DNA of 64,000 nucleotides from Bacteroidia bacterium (GCA_030426345.1 JAUHYU010000014.1:1-64000), one strand, 5' to 3'. Shown: positions 1 through 9,615, counted from the stretch's first letter. The notes: generated by a model from the letters alone, not told the origin. Numbers and translations are program-made.

Positions 1-39
1 TAGCGGAGATGCTAATAAGGCAATTATAATTTTTTTCAT
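1..39 (-). CDS. 5' end of a probable exported protein, cut by the window edge
   Basis: Only thirteen codons are visible, reading leftwards from an ATG at 39-37 (MKKIIIALLASPL). A lysine pair followed by a run of hydrophobic residues is what the start of a signal peptide looks like. The function cannot be judged. The 218 bases up to the next gene hold only A+T-rich sequence in which I see no further gene. Confidence 0.45.
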   Translation of the reverse strand, partial: MKKIIIALLASPL

Positions 40-257
40 GATTGAACGGTTTAAATTTGAAATTGATTTAAGTTTTCAGAAAGGTAGCAGTCAAATATCA
101 CGAAAAGGTCACAAAACGATACACAAAGTGTAAACAAGAGGTCATGTTAGCGACATTGTCTATGGGCAAGAAAAACCTACTATGATTGAATTTTTAGAAA
201 TTTATAACGGGAAAACTGCTGTCGCAAAACCTCCAGGATCTGCAACCTGAAAAGGGT

Positions 258-1061
258 TTATTTACCAATTTTCATCGGATCCTGATTGAGCATGGTTACA
301 AGTGCTCCATAAAGTTTTGGGTGTTTTTCATGGAATTCTTGCGACTTCTCAAAGAAATTCTCCACAGCGACCGCAAAAAACTCCTGGCTGTTAGTTGTGG
401 CATAAGACCTGAAAAAACCTGACGATTCTTCTTCAGTTTTCTTCATTTCCTTCAACGCAAGCTTATTCCATGAATTCACAGCTTGCTTATCCAAAAAACG
501 ATATTCCTCGTTGGTAATGATATTTTCCAGCCGAAGTGCGTGTGCCATTTCGTGCAGGCCAAGGTTTCTCCCATCTTCGTAATCAGCTTGTCCCTTCACG
601 AAGTTTTTCCAAGAAAGCACAATCAGTCCGGCCATATTGACTTCGCCCTTATGATAGCGTTTTGATATTTGTGAGTAATAACCATCGGGATAAACCAAAA
701 TTCGTCTGAAATGCTCTAAATAAACAGAAGGGTGCCCGAAGGTGAGTTGGATAGCCGCCCCAGCAATCAATGCCTTCATTTCATCGGTAACCCTATTCAT
801 CCCGCGTGCTATAAATTGCTTCTTATTGATGAACTTTTGCACCCGTTTTTCAAAAATTACTTTATCGGAAGCATTGAGTCGCTGATAATATGAGTTGTAT
901 TTTCTAAGTGGCTCCTTGTACAAAGGATCGATTCTAGCCATCAACAATTGTGTATTGATGTAATCGCCAAAATACCATTTCACAACAGTCCGAATCGACG
1001 AAATGATATTATACAGGATAAATAAAGCTAAAAGCAATAATATAATAGATCCTGTTACCAT
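258..1061 (-). CDS. mtfA: MtfA-like zinc-dependent peptidase (M90 family)
   Basis: A 267-residue protein with one N-terminal membrane segment (about residues 4-22) followed by a soluble domain. The motif HEMAH at residues 170-174 is an HExxH zinc site, and NSQEFFAVAVE near residue 225 supplies the downstream glutamate expected of the MtfA/M90 fold. In Escherichia coli MtfA is a peptidase that binds the glucose-PTS regulator Mlc. Bacteroidota homologues usually carry the extra membrane anchor seen here, and their substrates are unknown to me. The ATG at 1061 is the first one in frame and begins the membrane segment. It lies downstream of glyS on the same strand, but the 218-bp gap argues for separate expression. 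The family is clear; the biological role is inferred. Confidence 0.85.
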   Translation of the reverse strand: MVTGSIILLLLALFILYNIISSIRTVVKWYFGDYINTQLLMARIDPLYKEPLRKYNSYYQRLNASDKVIFEKRVQKFINKKQFIARGMNRVTDEMKALIAGAAIQLTFGHPSVYLEHFRRILVYPDGYYSQISKRYHKGEVNMAGLIVLSWKNFVKGQADYEDGRNLGLHEMAHALRLENIITNEEYRFLDKQAVNSWNKLALKEMKKTEEESSGFFRSYATTNSQEFFAVAVENFFEKSQEFHEKHPKLYGALVTMLNQDPMKIGK

Positions 1062-1214
1062 CGTATGGATTAAAGAATTATATCATAAATCTCTCTCAAG
1101 AAATCATTGTTGTTCAATACTATGCGTTTTAGAATTCTATAAACATCCTTACATCAAACTAACGGAGTTACGCTAACCTTGTTTGCCCCATGCCCTTCAA
1201 ACCTTAACAGCAAG

Positions 1215-1240
1215 TAAAAAGCATCTAAAATCCATGATTT
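1215..1240 (-). repeat. Copy A of the short interspersed CATGGATTTT repeat
   Basis: Read on the minus strand this is CATGGATTTT, AG, then ATGCTTTTTA. It matches the other intergenic copies described in the findings and lies 40 bp beyond the glyS stop codon. Confidence 0.6.
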
Positions 1241-1279
1241 AAGAAGGGTTCACTTCAAGTAAACCTCTTCATAAATGCA

Positions 1280-2746
1280 TTAATCCAAAGCCTCAAAGAT
1301 ATTTTTGATCGACACTTCTTTGTCGATGATGCTTTTCAAATCTGAGATTTTCACACGCTCCTGTTCCATCGTATCTCGATGTCGGATAGTCACAGTTTCA
1401 TCCTCTTTGGTCTGATGATCCACCGCAATACAAAATGGCGTTCCGATCAAATCCTGTCGGGTATATCGCTTGCCGATCGATTGCGCATCTTCATAAATCA
1501 GATTAAAATCGTACTTAAGATCATTGAATATTTTTTTACCTATTTCCGGCAATCCATCTTTTTTTACCAATGGCAATATTGCAGCTTTTACCGGAGCAAG
1601 AGCAGGGTGAAACTTTAGGAATGTTCGTTGTTTCTGGTTTTCACCTTCACCAACTGTCACTTGTTTGTAGCCATTGCATAGCAACATGAAGAATAGCCTA
1701 TCTGCACCGGCAGAGGTTTCGATCACGTAAGGCACATAGTTTTTATTGATCGTAGGATCAAAATATTGCAATTTTTTTCTTGACAATTCCTGATGGCTCC
1801 CCAAATCAAAGTCTGTTCTAGAGTGGATTCCTTCTATCTCTTTAAACCCAAATGGGAATTTAAATTCAATATCCACAGCCGCATTGGCATAGTGGGCAAG
1901 CTTGTCATGGTCATGGAATCTCAGGTGATTTTCAGGGATTCCAAGGGCTCTATGCCACTTAATCCTGATTTGCTTCCAGTGTTCGTACCATTCCATTTCT
2001 TCTCCGGGGCGAATGAAAAATTGCATTTCCATCTGCTCAAATTCCCTCATTCTAAAAATAAACTGCCTGGCAACAATTTCATTTCTAAAAGCTTTGCCGA
2101 TCTGTGCGATGCCAAAAGGCACTTTCATTCGGGCGGTTTTTTGAACGTTCAGGAAGTTTACAAAAATACCCTGAGCAGTTTCAGGCCGTAGATAAATATT
2201 GCTGGCGTCATCAGAAACAGAACCGATCTGAGTAGAAAACATAAGGTTAAACTGGCGCACTTCCGTCCAGTTGGCTGTGCCGGAAACAGGGCAAACAATT
2301 CCGCTGTCAATGATCAGTTGGCGCACGCCTGAAAGATCTTCGTCTGTGAGCAGCTGACCCATTTGCTTCAGCAATTCATCGGCCTCGGCCTGTTTCCCCT
2401 CATCCACGAGCGCTGCGGCTTTATCTTCCAACAGCACATCAGCGCGGTACCTTTTTTTAGAATCCTTATTGTCAATCATTGGATCGTTGAAGCTATCAAC
2501 GTGACCGGAAGCTTTCCATGTCAGTGGATGCATAAAAATAGCGGCATCCAATCCAACGACATTTTCATTGAGCTTGACCATGGCCTGCCACCACAGGTTC
2601 TTGAGGTTATTTTTTAATTCTACTCCGTAAGGCCCATAGTCGTACACCGCCTGTAATCCATCATAAATCTCACTCGAAGGATATACAAATCCATATTCTT
2701 TAGCGTGTGATACAATCTCCTTGATACCAAATTCCTGTTCATTCAT
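1280..2746 (-). CDS. glyS: Glycine--tRNA ligase, dimeric class II type
   Basis: A 488-residue cytoplasmic enzyme that charges tRNA-Gly with glycine using ATP. It is the single-chain alpha-2 form found in Bacteroidota, not the tetrameric alpha/beta enzyme. Class II signatures are visible: LRPETAQG at about 187-194, motif 2 FRNE at 220-223 leading into the REFEQME stretch at about 234-240, and motif 3 ETSAGADRLFF near 345. The anticodon-binding domain fills the last 110 residues. Length is normal for the family. The ATG at 2746 lies about 20 bp from a TATCTTTG promoter element, which supports this start. It is apparently a single-gene transcript. Confidence 0.97.
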   Translation of the reverse strand: MNEQEFGIKEIVSHAKEYGFVYPSSEIYDGLQAVYDYGPYGVELKNNLKNLWWQAMVKLNENVVGLDAAIFMHPLTWKASGHVDSFNDPMIDNKDSKKRYRADVLLEDKAAALVDEGKQAEADELLKQMGQLLTDEDLSGVRQLIIDSGIVCPVSGTANWTEVRQFNLMFSTQIGSVSDDASNIYLRPETAQGIFVNFLNVQKTARMKVPFGIAQIGKAFRNEIVARQFIFRMREFEQMEMQFFIRPGEEMEWYEHWKQIRIKWHRALGIPENHLRFHDHDKLAHYANAAVDIEFKFPFGFKEIEGIHSRTDFDLGSHQELSRKKLQYFDPTINKNYVPYVIETSAGADRLFFMLLCNGYKQVTVGEGENQKQRTFLKFHPALAPVKAAILPLVKKDGLPEIGKKIFNDLKYDFNLIYEDAQSIGKRYTRQDLIGTPFCIAVDHQTKEDETVTIRHRDTMEQERVKISDLKSIIDKEVSIKNIFEALD

Positions 2747-2767
2747 AGCTTCTCAAAATAATTGCTG

Positions 2768-2775
2768 CAAAGATA
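2768..2775 (-). promoter_or_regulatory. Putative Bacteroidota -7 element of glyS
   Basis: On the minus strand the sequence reads TATCTTTG, a full match to TAnnTTTG, ending 22 bp before the glyS ATG. No convincing -33 TTG was found at the usual distance. Confidence 0.45.
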
Positions 2776-2897
2776 TAACAATTGGCTTATGCGCATAGTG
2801 TCCCATGAATTTTTCAAACATTTTATGCCCCTTTCAGGTATTAAATGCTGATATTGGTTTTTCGATTCAATCGAAACAGTTTTAAGAAATTTTCAAT

Positions 2898-3734
2898 ATG
2901 TATAAAAAAATTGGTGTAGCCGTTGCTTTTTCACCACGATGTGAAGCTATCCTAGTAGAGGCGGCGCGGCTTCAAAAGCTATTTGATGCAGAGCTTAACC
3001 TCATCCACATTGGTGAGGTAAAACCTGATGAAAAATCCTATCTGGAGGAATTGGTGAAGACCATAGGAATAGATTCAGAAAGGGTTAAGATAATTTGGGA
3101 CAAAGGAAACCCTGCGAATAAAATCATCTCTATTGGCAAGAAGGAATCCATAGATTTACTAGTTGCTGGGGCATTGCAAAAAGAGAACCTAATGAAATTC
3201 TATTTTGGTTCCATTGCGAGAAAGATCATCCGAAATTCTCAGTGCTCGCTATTGATTCTTACTAATCCATCAAACAACCCTCAACCTTTTAAGAGGATTG
3301 TAATAGACGGTACAGAAGGAGAGAATAATGCCGATACGATAAAACATGGAATCGAAATTGCGACTATGAATCAGGCAAAACAGGTACATATTTTTAAAGG
3401 GATCAAGCTTTTTGGTTTGAGTATGGCACTTTCGGGAGAAGAAGAAACGGAGCAAGATCAAGAAGAAACCCGGAAAGAACTGGTAGGTCAGGAGATCGCT
3501 GAGATCAATAAAATACTCAAAAGTATCGATACACATAACCTTCGGATCAACGTGAAAGTAGCTTCCGGCAAATCTGGTTTTGCGCTAAGAAATTTCGCAA
3601 AGCGTGTCAAAGCGGACTTGCTCGTAGTCAAAAGCCCTTCGCACAAATTCAATTTTTTAGACAGGATTTTTCCGCATTACTTGGAACCAATTATGGAAAA
3701 TCTTCCGTCCAATCTACTTATCGACAAAAACTAA
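2898..3734 (+). CDS. Tandem universal stress protein (UspA family)
   Basis: A 278-residue cytoplasmic protein made of two Usp folds (about 1-125 and 135-278). The first half has the Usp glycine pattern ending in FYFGSIARKI near residue 105 and the strand CSLLIL that follows it. The second half keeps the fold pattern (ADLLVVKSPSH) but lacks a clean nucleotide-binding loop, as is common in tandem Usp proteins. It is six bases upstream of a cation/proton antiporter on the same strand, so the two are almost certainly co-transcribed. A Usp protein beside a CPA2 antiporter suggests a regulatory partner for ion transport, but that is inference from position. Confidence 0.9.
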   Translation: MYKKIGVAVAFSPRCEAILVEAARLQKLFDAELNLIHIGEVKPDEKSYLEELVKTIGIDSERVKIIWDKGNPANKIISIGKKESIDLLVAGALQKENLMKFYFGSIARKIIRNSQCSLLILTNPSNNPQPFKRIVIDGTEGENNADTIKHGIEIATMNQAKQVHIFKGIKLFGLSMALSGEEETEQDQEETRKELVGQEIAEINKILKSIDTHNLRINVKVASGKSGFALRNFAKRVKADLLVVKSPSHKFNFLDRIFPHYLEPIMENLPSNLLIDKN

Positions 3735-3740
3735 ATTTTT

Positions 3741-5003
3741 ATGCAAAATCTCGACCATTCTGAGATGGTAAATCTGTTGATACAACTGGGGGTGATGATT
3801 CTCGCTGCCAGGTTATTTGGTGAGTTGGCCAGAAAGCTTCATCAGCCCATGGTAGTTGGGGAAATAATAGCAGGTGTAATCCTTGGTCCTTCTATATTGG
3901 GCTCGATCGATATGGATATTTACGAAATGCTTTTTCCAGTTTCCGGGGACACAAGTATTGTGATGGAAGGAATAATCAGCATTTCCGTGGTCTTGCTGTT
4001 GTTTATCGCAGGCATGGAGGTAGAACTTGATATTGTCATCCAGCAAGGTAAAAAGGCCCTTTATACAAGTTTGTTTGCGCTGTTTATTCCACTCATTACA
4101 GGATTTCTCATCTCGTATTACTCACCTTCCCTGTTCAATCTTGATGCTTCGGACGATAAGCTGGTTTTTTCCCTTTTCATTGGAACAACACTTTCAATCA
4201 CAGCCCTGCCCGTGATCGCCAGAGTGCTCATGGATTTGAATATATTTAAAACGAAAATTGGGATGGTTATCATCGCCTCTGCCATGATCATTGACATTTT
4301 GGGTTGGATCATCTTTTCAATAATTCTAAGCATGATGGGGGAAAGTTCTGGGGCGCTCACTGTAGGGCAAACCATTTTATTTACATTGTTATTTACTATC
4401 TCCATGCTCACCATAGGCAAGTCGCTCATTAATCGTGCGCTGCCATGGATTAATCGGTCATTTTCATGGCCTGGAGGGCTTCTTTCTGTTGCTATGGTAT
4501 TGTGCTTCCTTGCTGCGGCGTTCACGGAATATATCGGAATCCATGCTATATTTGGAGCTTTTATCATCGGTGTAGCTTTGGGAGATTCTGAATATATGTC
4601 AGAACGTGCGAAAGAGATAGTACATCAGTTCATCAACAACATATTTGGCCCGCTATTTTTTGTGTCCATCGGGCTGTATGTAAACTTCGTGACAAGTTTT
4701 AACCTAACGATTGTAGTAACTTTGATTGTGTTGGCACTTACCAGCAAATTGGCCGGTGCCTATATAGGTGCGCGGCTGGGAGGATTGAAAAAATTTCAAT
4801 CGCTGGCAGTTGGTTTTGGTATGAATACACATGGTACGTTGGAAGTGATATTAGGCACCATCGCCTTAAATAGTGGGCTAATTGACAAAGAAATATTTGT
4901 GGCGATAGTGATCATGGTTATTGTGTCTATTTTAGTCTCCGCACCATTAATGAAATATACTTTGAACCTTTCTAAAAAACTAAAAGACAGCAAAGCAAAA
5001 TAG
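3741..5003 (+). CDS. Cation:proton antiporter, CPA2 (Kef/NapA-like) family
   Basis: A 420-residue inner-membrane protein with about twelve hydrophobic segments. The signature PMVVGEIIAGVILGPSILG near residues 33-51 is the hallmark of the CPA2 Na+/H+ or K+/H+ exchanger domain, and HAIFGAFIIGVALGDSE (about 263-280) matches the second conserved re-entrant region. It ends after the transport domain and has no RCK/TrkA-N nucleotide-binding domain, unlike full KefB/C. The upstream stress protein could provide the regulatory input instead. Ion specificity cannot be read from the sequence. Confidence 0.93.
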   Translation: MQNLDHSEMVNLLIQLGVMILAARLFGELARKLHQPMVVGEIIAGVILGPSILGSIDMDIYEMLFPVSGDTSIVMEGIISISVVLLLFIAGMEVELDIVIQQGKKALYTSLFALFIPLITGFLISYYSPSLFNLDASDDKLVFSLFIGTTLSITALPVIARVLMDLNIFKTKIGMVIIASAMIIDILGWIIFSIILSMMGESSGALTVGQTILFTLLFTISMLTIGKSLINRALPWINRSFSWPGGLLSVAMVLCFLAAAFTEYIGIHAIFGAFIIGVALGDSEYMSERAKEIVHQFINNIFGPLFFVSIGLYVNFVTSFNLTIVVTLIVLALTSKLAGAYIGARLGGLKKFQSLAVGFGMNTHGTLEVILGTIALNSGLIDKEIFVAIVIMVIVSILVSAPLMKYTLNLSKKLKDSKAK

Positions 5004-5042
5004 TATAAAACCGCCTTGGTAATTCTAGCAAAAAATAGTCAT

Positions 5043-5801
5043 ATGAAGATATTACTGTCAATTATTGCCCTGTTACTTTTCCAAAGTTGCCAAAGCGGAG
5101 TTCCTTCTGAAAGCGGCTCAATGCCCATAAACCATCAGCAATGGGATGTATTACTCCATGAAAATGTGGATGTCGATGGCAATGTAAATTATAAAGGGTT
5201 TGCCAAAGACAGCCTACAGCTCAAATCATATCTAGGCGCACTTGTGGCTCATCCCCCTGATGCAGATGCTTGGTCGAAGGAAGAACAATTGGCATATTGG
5301 ATCAATGCGTATAATGCCTTTACGATCCAACTGATCTTGGAACACTACCCACTAAAAAGCATCAAGGATATAGGCTCATCCATTCAAATCCCATTTGTCA
5401 ATTCCCCATGGGACATTAAATTTATTGAAATTGGGGATATAAAATTGGATCTGAACAACATTGAACATTCTATTTTGCGGAAAAAATTTAATGAGCCCAG
5501 AATACATTTTGCGGTCAATTGTGCTTCGTTTTCTTGCCCAAATCTACGAGCAGAAGCTTATGTTGCAGATCGGTTGGAAGAGCAACTTCAGGAGCAGGCA
5601 ACTGCATTTATCAACAATCCTAACTACAACAAGATTAACAAAAATCAGATCGAAATCTCCAAAATATTTAGTTGGTTCAGTGGAGATTTTACAAAGAACG
5701 GGTCATTGATAAATTTTCTAAACCAATATTCTAAAGTCAAAATCGATGAAAATGCCGAAATCGATTACTTGGATTACAATTGGTCGCTCAATGAACAATA
5801 A
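5043..5801 (+). CDS. DUF547-domain lipoprotein
   Basis: A 252-residue exported lipoprotein. The ATG at 5043 begins a short signal peptide ending in the lipobox LLFQSC, with the cysteine at about residue 17. An in-frame TTG at 5016 would only add nine unneeded residues before the signal. The mature part is a DUF547 domain: WINAYNAFTIQLILEHYP near 83-100, then FAVNCASFSCPNLRAEAY and a closing FSWFSGDF. DUF547 proteins are widespread in marine bacteria, and no reaction is established. It starts 40 bp after the antiporter and may share its transcript. It converges on the next gene with only 12 bp between the stops. Confidence 0.9.
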   Translation: MKILLSIIALLLFQSCQSGVPSESGSMPINHQQWDVLLHENVDVDGNVNYKGFAKDSLQLKSYLGALVAHPPDADAWSKEEQLAYWINAYNAFTIQLILEHYPLKSIKDIGSSIQIPFVNSPWDIKFIEIGDIKLDLNNIEHSILRKKFNEPRIHFAVNCASFSCPNLRAEAYVADRLEEQLQEQATAFINNPNYNKINKNQIEISKIFSWFSGDFTKNGSLINFLNQYSKVKIDENAEIDYLDYNWSLNEQ

Positions 5802-5813
5802 GTCTGTAATCCC

Positions 5814-6533
5814 CTAATTAGCATCTATCACATCTCCAACCCCTGTGATTTGAGTGGTTATGGCCGGAGTTCCCTTATAATACACATCGCCAGTACCAAC
5901 AATTGAAGCATTGAGTGTATTATTGGCTCTTACATAACTATCGCCTGTCCCAGATACATTTATATCAGTATGATTAGTTACCAATCCATATCCATTCAGT
6001 GTAAACTGCCCAGAACCAATAAATTGATGCTTTAATACATCACCACTGCATGTCATGGATCCTGTCCCCGAAAATGTGGTATATAAAGAGTCTGCTTCGA
6101 TCTCCAGATCAAAATCACCAATTCCTTGAAGGTTTAGTTCCATGATATCTCCGGTAATCATGCCAACGCTTTCCACGTCTCCGACACCAACCATACCAAT
6201 CTCCTCAAATTCCGGAGCCGTTATTTCTACCAAAAGCTCATAAGATCCATTGAAACAATCCCGTGAACTAATCACCAACAAACCATTTTCAATAACTGTA
6301 AAAGTAAGGGCCACCACATTGTCCGGTCCGGTAATTTTCACTGAGAAATCAGGCCCCTGTATCAGCTTCAGGTCACCCACTTGATTGAATACCACGCCCT
6401 TAAAATCTTTGTTTTCGCGATTTTCAGTAATAATATTCGAGCTTGCTCTAACGCATGTTATCTGATCTGAATCACACGAACTGAACAACACTCCTCCTAA
6501 AATAACACCTGCTAAAAAGAAAATATTTTTCAT
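5814..6533 (-). CDS. Head GIN domain lipoprotein (DUF2807)
   Basis: A 239-residue exported protein. The signal peptide ends in the lipobox LFSSC, cysteine about residue 20. The remainder is a run of short beta strands rich in G, D, S and T in which phrases such as GVGDVES, GIGDFDLE, GTGSMTC, GTGDSYV, GTGDVYY and GVGDVID recur about every 20 residues. This is the hallmark of the Bacteroidota head GIN (putative auto-transporter adhesin, DUF2807) beta-solenoid. The function is unknown; a surface or periplasmic adhesive role is usually assumed. It lies five bases downstream of thrC on the same strand, so it may be expressed by read-through from thrC. Confidence 0.88.
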   Translation of the reverse strand: MKNIFFLAGVILGGVLFSSCDSDQITCVRASSNIITENRENKDFKGVVFNQVGDLKLIQGPDFSVKITGPDNVVALTFTVIENGLLVISSRDCFNGSYELLVEITAPEFEEIGMVGVGDVESVGMITGDIMELNLQGIGDFDLEIEADSLYTTFSGTGSMTCSGDVLKHQFIGSGQFTLNGYGLVTNHTDINVSGTGDSYVRANNTLNASIVGTGDVYYKGTPAITTQITGVGDVIDAN

Positions 6534-6538
6534 GGTTT

Positions 6539-7846
6539 TTATATGCTTTGTTCTAACAAAAATGACTTGAACCCCACAAAATCCTTATTCATGGAAATTG
6601 CATGCTTTTTCTTTTCTATAATTGCTTTTAACCTTAACGGAATTTCGATCTCTTCTGATATCAACGGCTCCACCACATCTTTAAATTTACAAGGATGCGC
6701 TGTAGATAAAAATACTCCTGTGTCCTCAGGTTTCAAAAAATGCTTTAATCCTCCATAGCCTATGGCTGTGTGAGGACACATCAAATAGCCGTATTTTCCA
6801 TGAACCTCACGGATGATATCTTCTGCTTGGCTGTCATCAAAGCTGATTCCTTTTATGTCAGAAGTAATCTTTGCAAAATCATTATCATACAGTTCCAACA
6901 TCCGCACAAAATTAGATGGATTGCCAACATCCATGGCATTGGCAATAGTCTGAACGGAAGGCTTTGGTGCAAACCGGCCCGCATTCAGATAGTGCGGCAC
7001 AATATCATTGGCATTAGATGCAGCAATAAATCCAGAAATAGGCAAGCCCATTTTTTTGGCTAACAGACCTCCACACAAGTTGCCATAATTACCACTGGGT
7101 ACACAGAAATATACGTCTTCTTCTTTTCTGTTTAGTCTAGAAAATGCATACGTATAATAAAATGACTGTGGCAGCAACCTAGCAATATTGATCGAATTTG
7201 CCGAGCTTAGATTTAGTTTTTCATTCAACTCCTTGTCAAGAAAAGCCGTTTTTACAAGTAGCTGACAATCATCAAAAGTGCCATCCACTTCCAAGGCAGT
7301 AATGTTTTGCCCAATAGTTGTCAGTTGTTGTTCCTGAATTTTCGATACTTTCCCTTTGGGGTAAAGTAAAGTCACCTTGATACCTTCCACACCAAGAAAA
7401 CCTTGCGCTACTGCACTACCCGTATCTCCGGAAGTAGCTACCAAAATATTAATCTCCCGACCATCTTCTTTCAAAAAATATCCCATGACCCTAGCCATGA
7501 ACCGCGCCCCAAAATCCTTAAAAGCCAGTGTAGGTCCATGAAAAAGTTCCATCACATGGATATTGTCATGGACGTTTTTCACAGGAATTTCAAAATCAAA
7601 AGCATCATTAATGATGGAATGAAGATCATTGTCGCCAATCTCATCTTCGATAATCAATTTGGCACTTTCAAATGCAATTTCCTGAAAGGATTTTTTCGAC
7701 AGTTGATTTAAAAAATCGTCGGAAAAGCTCGGGATTTTTTCCGGCAAGAAAAGTCCATTGTCGTCTGGAAGCCCCTTAATCACGGCCTCTTTAAAACTAA
7801 CAGGTGCTACTTTTCTATTGGTACTGTAAAATTGCATTCGCGTCAT
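6539..7846 (-). CDS. thrC: Threonine synthase
   Basis: A 435-residue PLP enzyme that converts O-phosphohomoserine to threonine, the last step of threonine synthesis. The N-terminal phrase MQFYSTNRK is typical of the family, and HGPTLAFKDFGARF places the PLP-binding lysine at K110. The phosphate-binding and glycine-rich stretches (ATSGDTGSAVAQGF, PSGNYGNLCGG) follow in the usual order. Two ATGs are possible, at 7846 and three codons later; the second gives the commonest N-terminus. A TAATTTTG -7 element sits just upstream. The other threonine genes thrB and thrA lie about 6.5 kb away on the same strand instead of directly adjacent. Confidence 0.96.
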   Translation of the reverse strand: MTRMQFYSTNRKVAPVSFKEAVIKGLPDDNGLFLPEKIPSFSDDFLNQLSKKSFQEIAFESAKLIIEDEIGDNDLHSIINDAFDFEIPVKNVHDNIHVMELFHGPTLAFKDFGARFMARVMGYFLKEDGREINILVATSGDTGSAVAQGFLGVEGIKVTLLYPKGKVSKIQEQQLTTIGQNITALEVDGTFDDCQLLVKTAFLDKELNEKLNLSSANSINIARLLPQSFYYTYAFSRLNRKEEDVYFCVPSGNYGNLCGGLLAKKMGLPISGFIAASNANDIVPHYLNAGRFAPKPSVQTIANAMDVGNPSNFVRMLELYDNDFAKITSDIKGISFDDSQAEDIIREVHGKYGYLMCPHTAIGYGGLKHFLKPEDTGVFLSTAHPCKFKDVVEPLISEEIEIPLRLKAIIEKKKHAISMNKDFVGFKSFLLEQSI

Positions 7847-7862
7847 GTTTTGTTTTGTGTCG

Positions 7863-7870
7863 CAAAATTA
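7863..7870 (-). promoter_or_regulatory. Putative -7 element of thrC
   Basis: The minus strand reads TAATTTTG, matching TAnnTTTG, 16 bp upstream of the thrC ATG. Only the -7 half is convincing. Confidence 0.4.
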
Positions 7871-8048
7871 AGATAAATACAGACAATTAGGAAAAATATG
7901 GAGACGCACGAAAAATTCACTCTTAGTGAGGAATCAGAAAACACGGCTCCAACAAATTAGTTAAATAATATAACAAGAACAGATCAAGAATCATTGAATG
8001 TCAATTCAGCCATCTGAACCTTAGACTAAAGCAATAAAACATAGAATT

Positions 8049-8762
8049 ATGAGCAAAACCATGGATTTTAGCAGCTTAAAAGCAGTATATATAAATTGCA
8101 CTTTAAAAAAGTCTCCTCTGGTTAGCAATACTGCCGGCTTGATGGATGTGTCGAAAGGAATTATGGAAAGAGAAAAGGTTTCCATTGACGAAATACGACT
8201 GGTAGATCATGAGGTCGCCAATGGCGTATATCCTGACATGACAGAACAAGGATGGGAAAGGGACGAATGGCCACCGCTATTTGAAAGAATAATTAATGCA
8301 GATATTTTGATTATCGGGACACCAATTTGGTTGGGAGAGAAATCATCCATTGCTCAGAAATTAATCGAAAGACTGTATGCCATGAGTGGAAAGATGAATG
8401 ATAAAGGCCAGTATATTTATTACGGAAAAGTTGGCGGTTGTATCATCACTGGAAATGAAGATGGTGTAAAACATTGCGCCATGGGGATATTATATGCGTT
8501 ACAGCACATTGGCTATGCGATACCTCCACAGGCTGATAGCGGATGGATTGGCGAGGTGGGCCCAGGGCCAAGCTATTTGGACAAAGAGGCAAATGCAAAG
8601 AATAATGATTTTACAAATAGAAATACTACGTTTTTGACTTATAACATGTTACACCTTGCAAAATTGTTACAAGATCAAGGTGGATTTCCAAATTACGGCA
8701 ATTCGCGAAAGGATTGGGACAGTGGCTCACGATGGGGTTTTGAAAATCCGGAATATCGCTAA
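8049..8762 (+). CDS. Flavodoxin-fold NAD(P)H-dependent FMN reductase-like protein
   Basis: A 237-residue cytoplasmic protein of the flavodoxin-like/NADPH-dependent FMN reductase superfamily. The region IIGTPIWLGEKSSIAQKLIER at about 95-115 is the typical flavin-binding loop (TP.W.G..s...k...DR), and KVGGCIITGNEDG near 130 is the next strand-loop. The C-terminal third (GPGPSYLDKEANAKNND) resembles the wider family in which a flavodoxin-like domain is extended by about 50 residues. The electron partner and substrate are unknown. It stands alone, with about 200 bp upstream and a convergent neighbour downstream. Confidence 0.82.
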   Translation: MSKTMDFSSLKAVYINCTLKKSPLVSNTAGLMDVSKGIMEREKVSIDEIRLVDHEVANGVYPDMTEQGWERDEWPPLFERIINADILIIGTPIWLGEKSSIAQKLIERLYAMSGKMNDKGQYIYYGKVGGCIITGNEDGVKHCAMGILYALQHIGYAIPPQADSGWIGEVGPGPSYLDKEANAKNNDFTNRNTTFLTYNMLHLAKLLQDQGGFPNYGNSRKDWDSGSRWGFENPEYR

Positions 8763-8790
8763 TTGGATGTGGTTCTAGTTCTACTTTAGG

Positions 8791-9615
8791 TTACCAGCCT
8801 CCGCTCGCTCCACCGCCACCAAAACTTCCACCTCCAAAACCACCTCCGAATCCACCGCCACCGCCAAAGCTTCCACCGCCGAAACCTCCTCCTCTAGAGG
8901 ATCCTCCGCCATAATCACCACGGCCTAGGCTGCTTAAAATAATGGCATCCATGAGGCTACCTCCTACAGATCTATTTCCACCACGTCCACGTCCACCTCT
9001 TCGCCTTCTGATTATGAAAAAGAGGATGATCATGATAAAAAAGAGAAAAAACAACCCCTCAAAAGGGGATTCAGAACCATGAGAATCTTCTTGTCTCGTG
9101 CCATGATATTCACCTTGCATCACGGCAAATATCGCATCGACTCCATGGTCAAGTCCTGCATAATAATTCCCATTTTTAAATTCAGGGATAATATTATTTT
9201 CGATAATTCTTTTAGACAACGCATCTGTAAGCAGGTGCTCCACCCCTCTTGCTGTATTGATGGCGATTTTCCTATCGTCCCTTGCCAAAAGTATAAGAAC
9301 TCCATTATCTTCTTTGGCTTGTCCTATGCCCCATTTTTCGCCCCATTGCGCTCCCAGATAGGTTATATTTTCACCTTCGGTAGATGCAATAATGGCAACG
9401 ACGATTTGAGTGGATGTGGTATCTGAATATCGAATCAGTTTATTTTCTAAGGCTGATTTTTCCTGCGGGGAAAGCAACCCTACATAATCATAAACGCTTG
9501 TTTGAAAATCCGGTATTACCGGAATTTTAAATTGGCCCCATGCTGTTTGCGAAAATAGGACTCCGAAAAAAAATAAAAAAACAAAAGTGTGATTGTGGTA
9601 TTCTTGGAACTTCAT
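8791..9615 (-). CDS. TPM-domain membrane protein with glycine-rich tail (YgcG family)
   Basis: A 274-residue exported protein: signal peptide (about 1-28, ending TAWGQ), a TPM (DUF477) domain at about 37-160 with YVGLLSPQEKSALENKL and DNGVLILLARDDRKIAI, a membrane segment at about 183-200 followed by basic residues (RRRRGGRGRGG), and a C-terminal tail that is almost pure glycine, serine and phenylalanine. This order is that of YgcG-type proteins. Its start overlaps the preceding TPM gene by four bases. Together with LemA upstream the three form one operon, an arrangement repeated across Bacteroidota and thought to act at the envelope, with no defined biochemical role. Confidence 0.9.
   Translation of the reverse strand: MKFQEYHNHTFVFLFFFGVLFSQTAWGQFKIPVIPDFQTSVYDYVGLLSPQEKSALENKLIRYSDTTSTQIVVAIIASTEGENITYLGAQWGEKWGIGQAKEDNGVLILLARDDRKIAINTARGVEHLLTDALSKRIIENNIIPEFKNGNYYAGLDHGVDAIFAVMQGEYHGTRQEDSHGSESPFEGLFFLFFIMIILFFIIRRRRGGRGRGGNRSVGGSLMDAIILSSLGRGDYGGGSSRGGGFGGGSFGGGGGFGGGFGGGSFGGGGASGGW

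Noticed and set aside
8800-8920. Repetitive GGT/GGA-type DNA that could suggest a tandem repeat
   Set aside because: It is the coding sequence of the glycine-rich tail of the TPM protein; the periodicity is explained by the protein.
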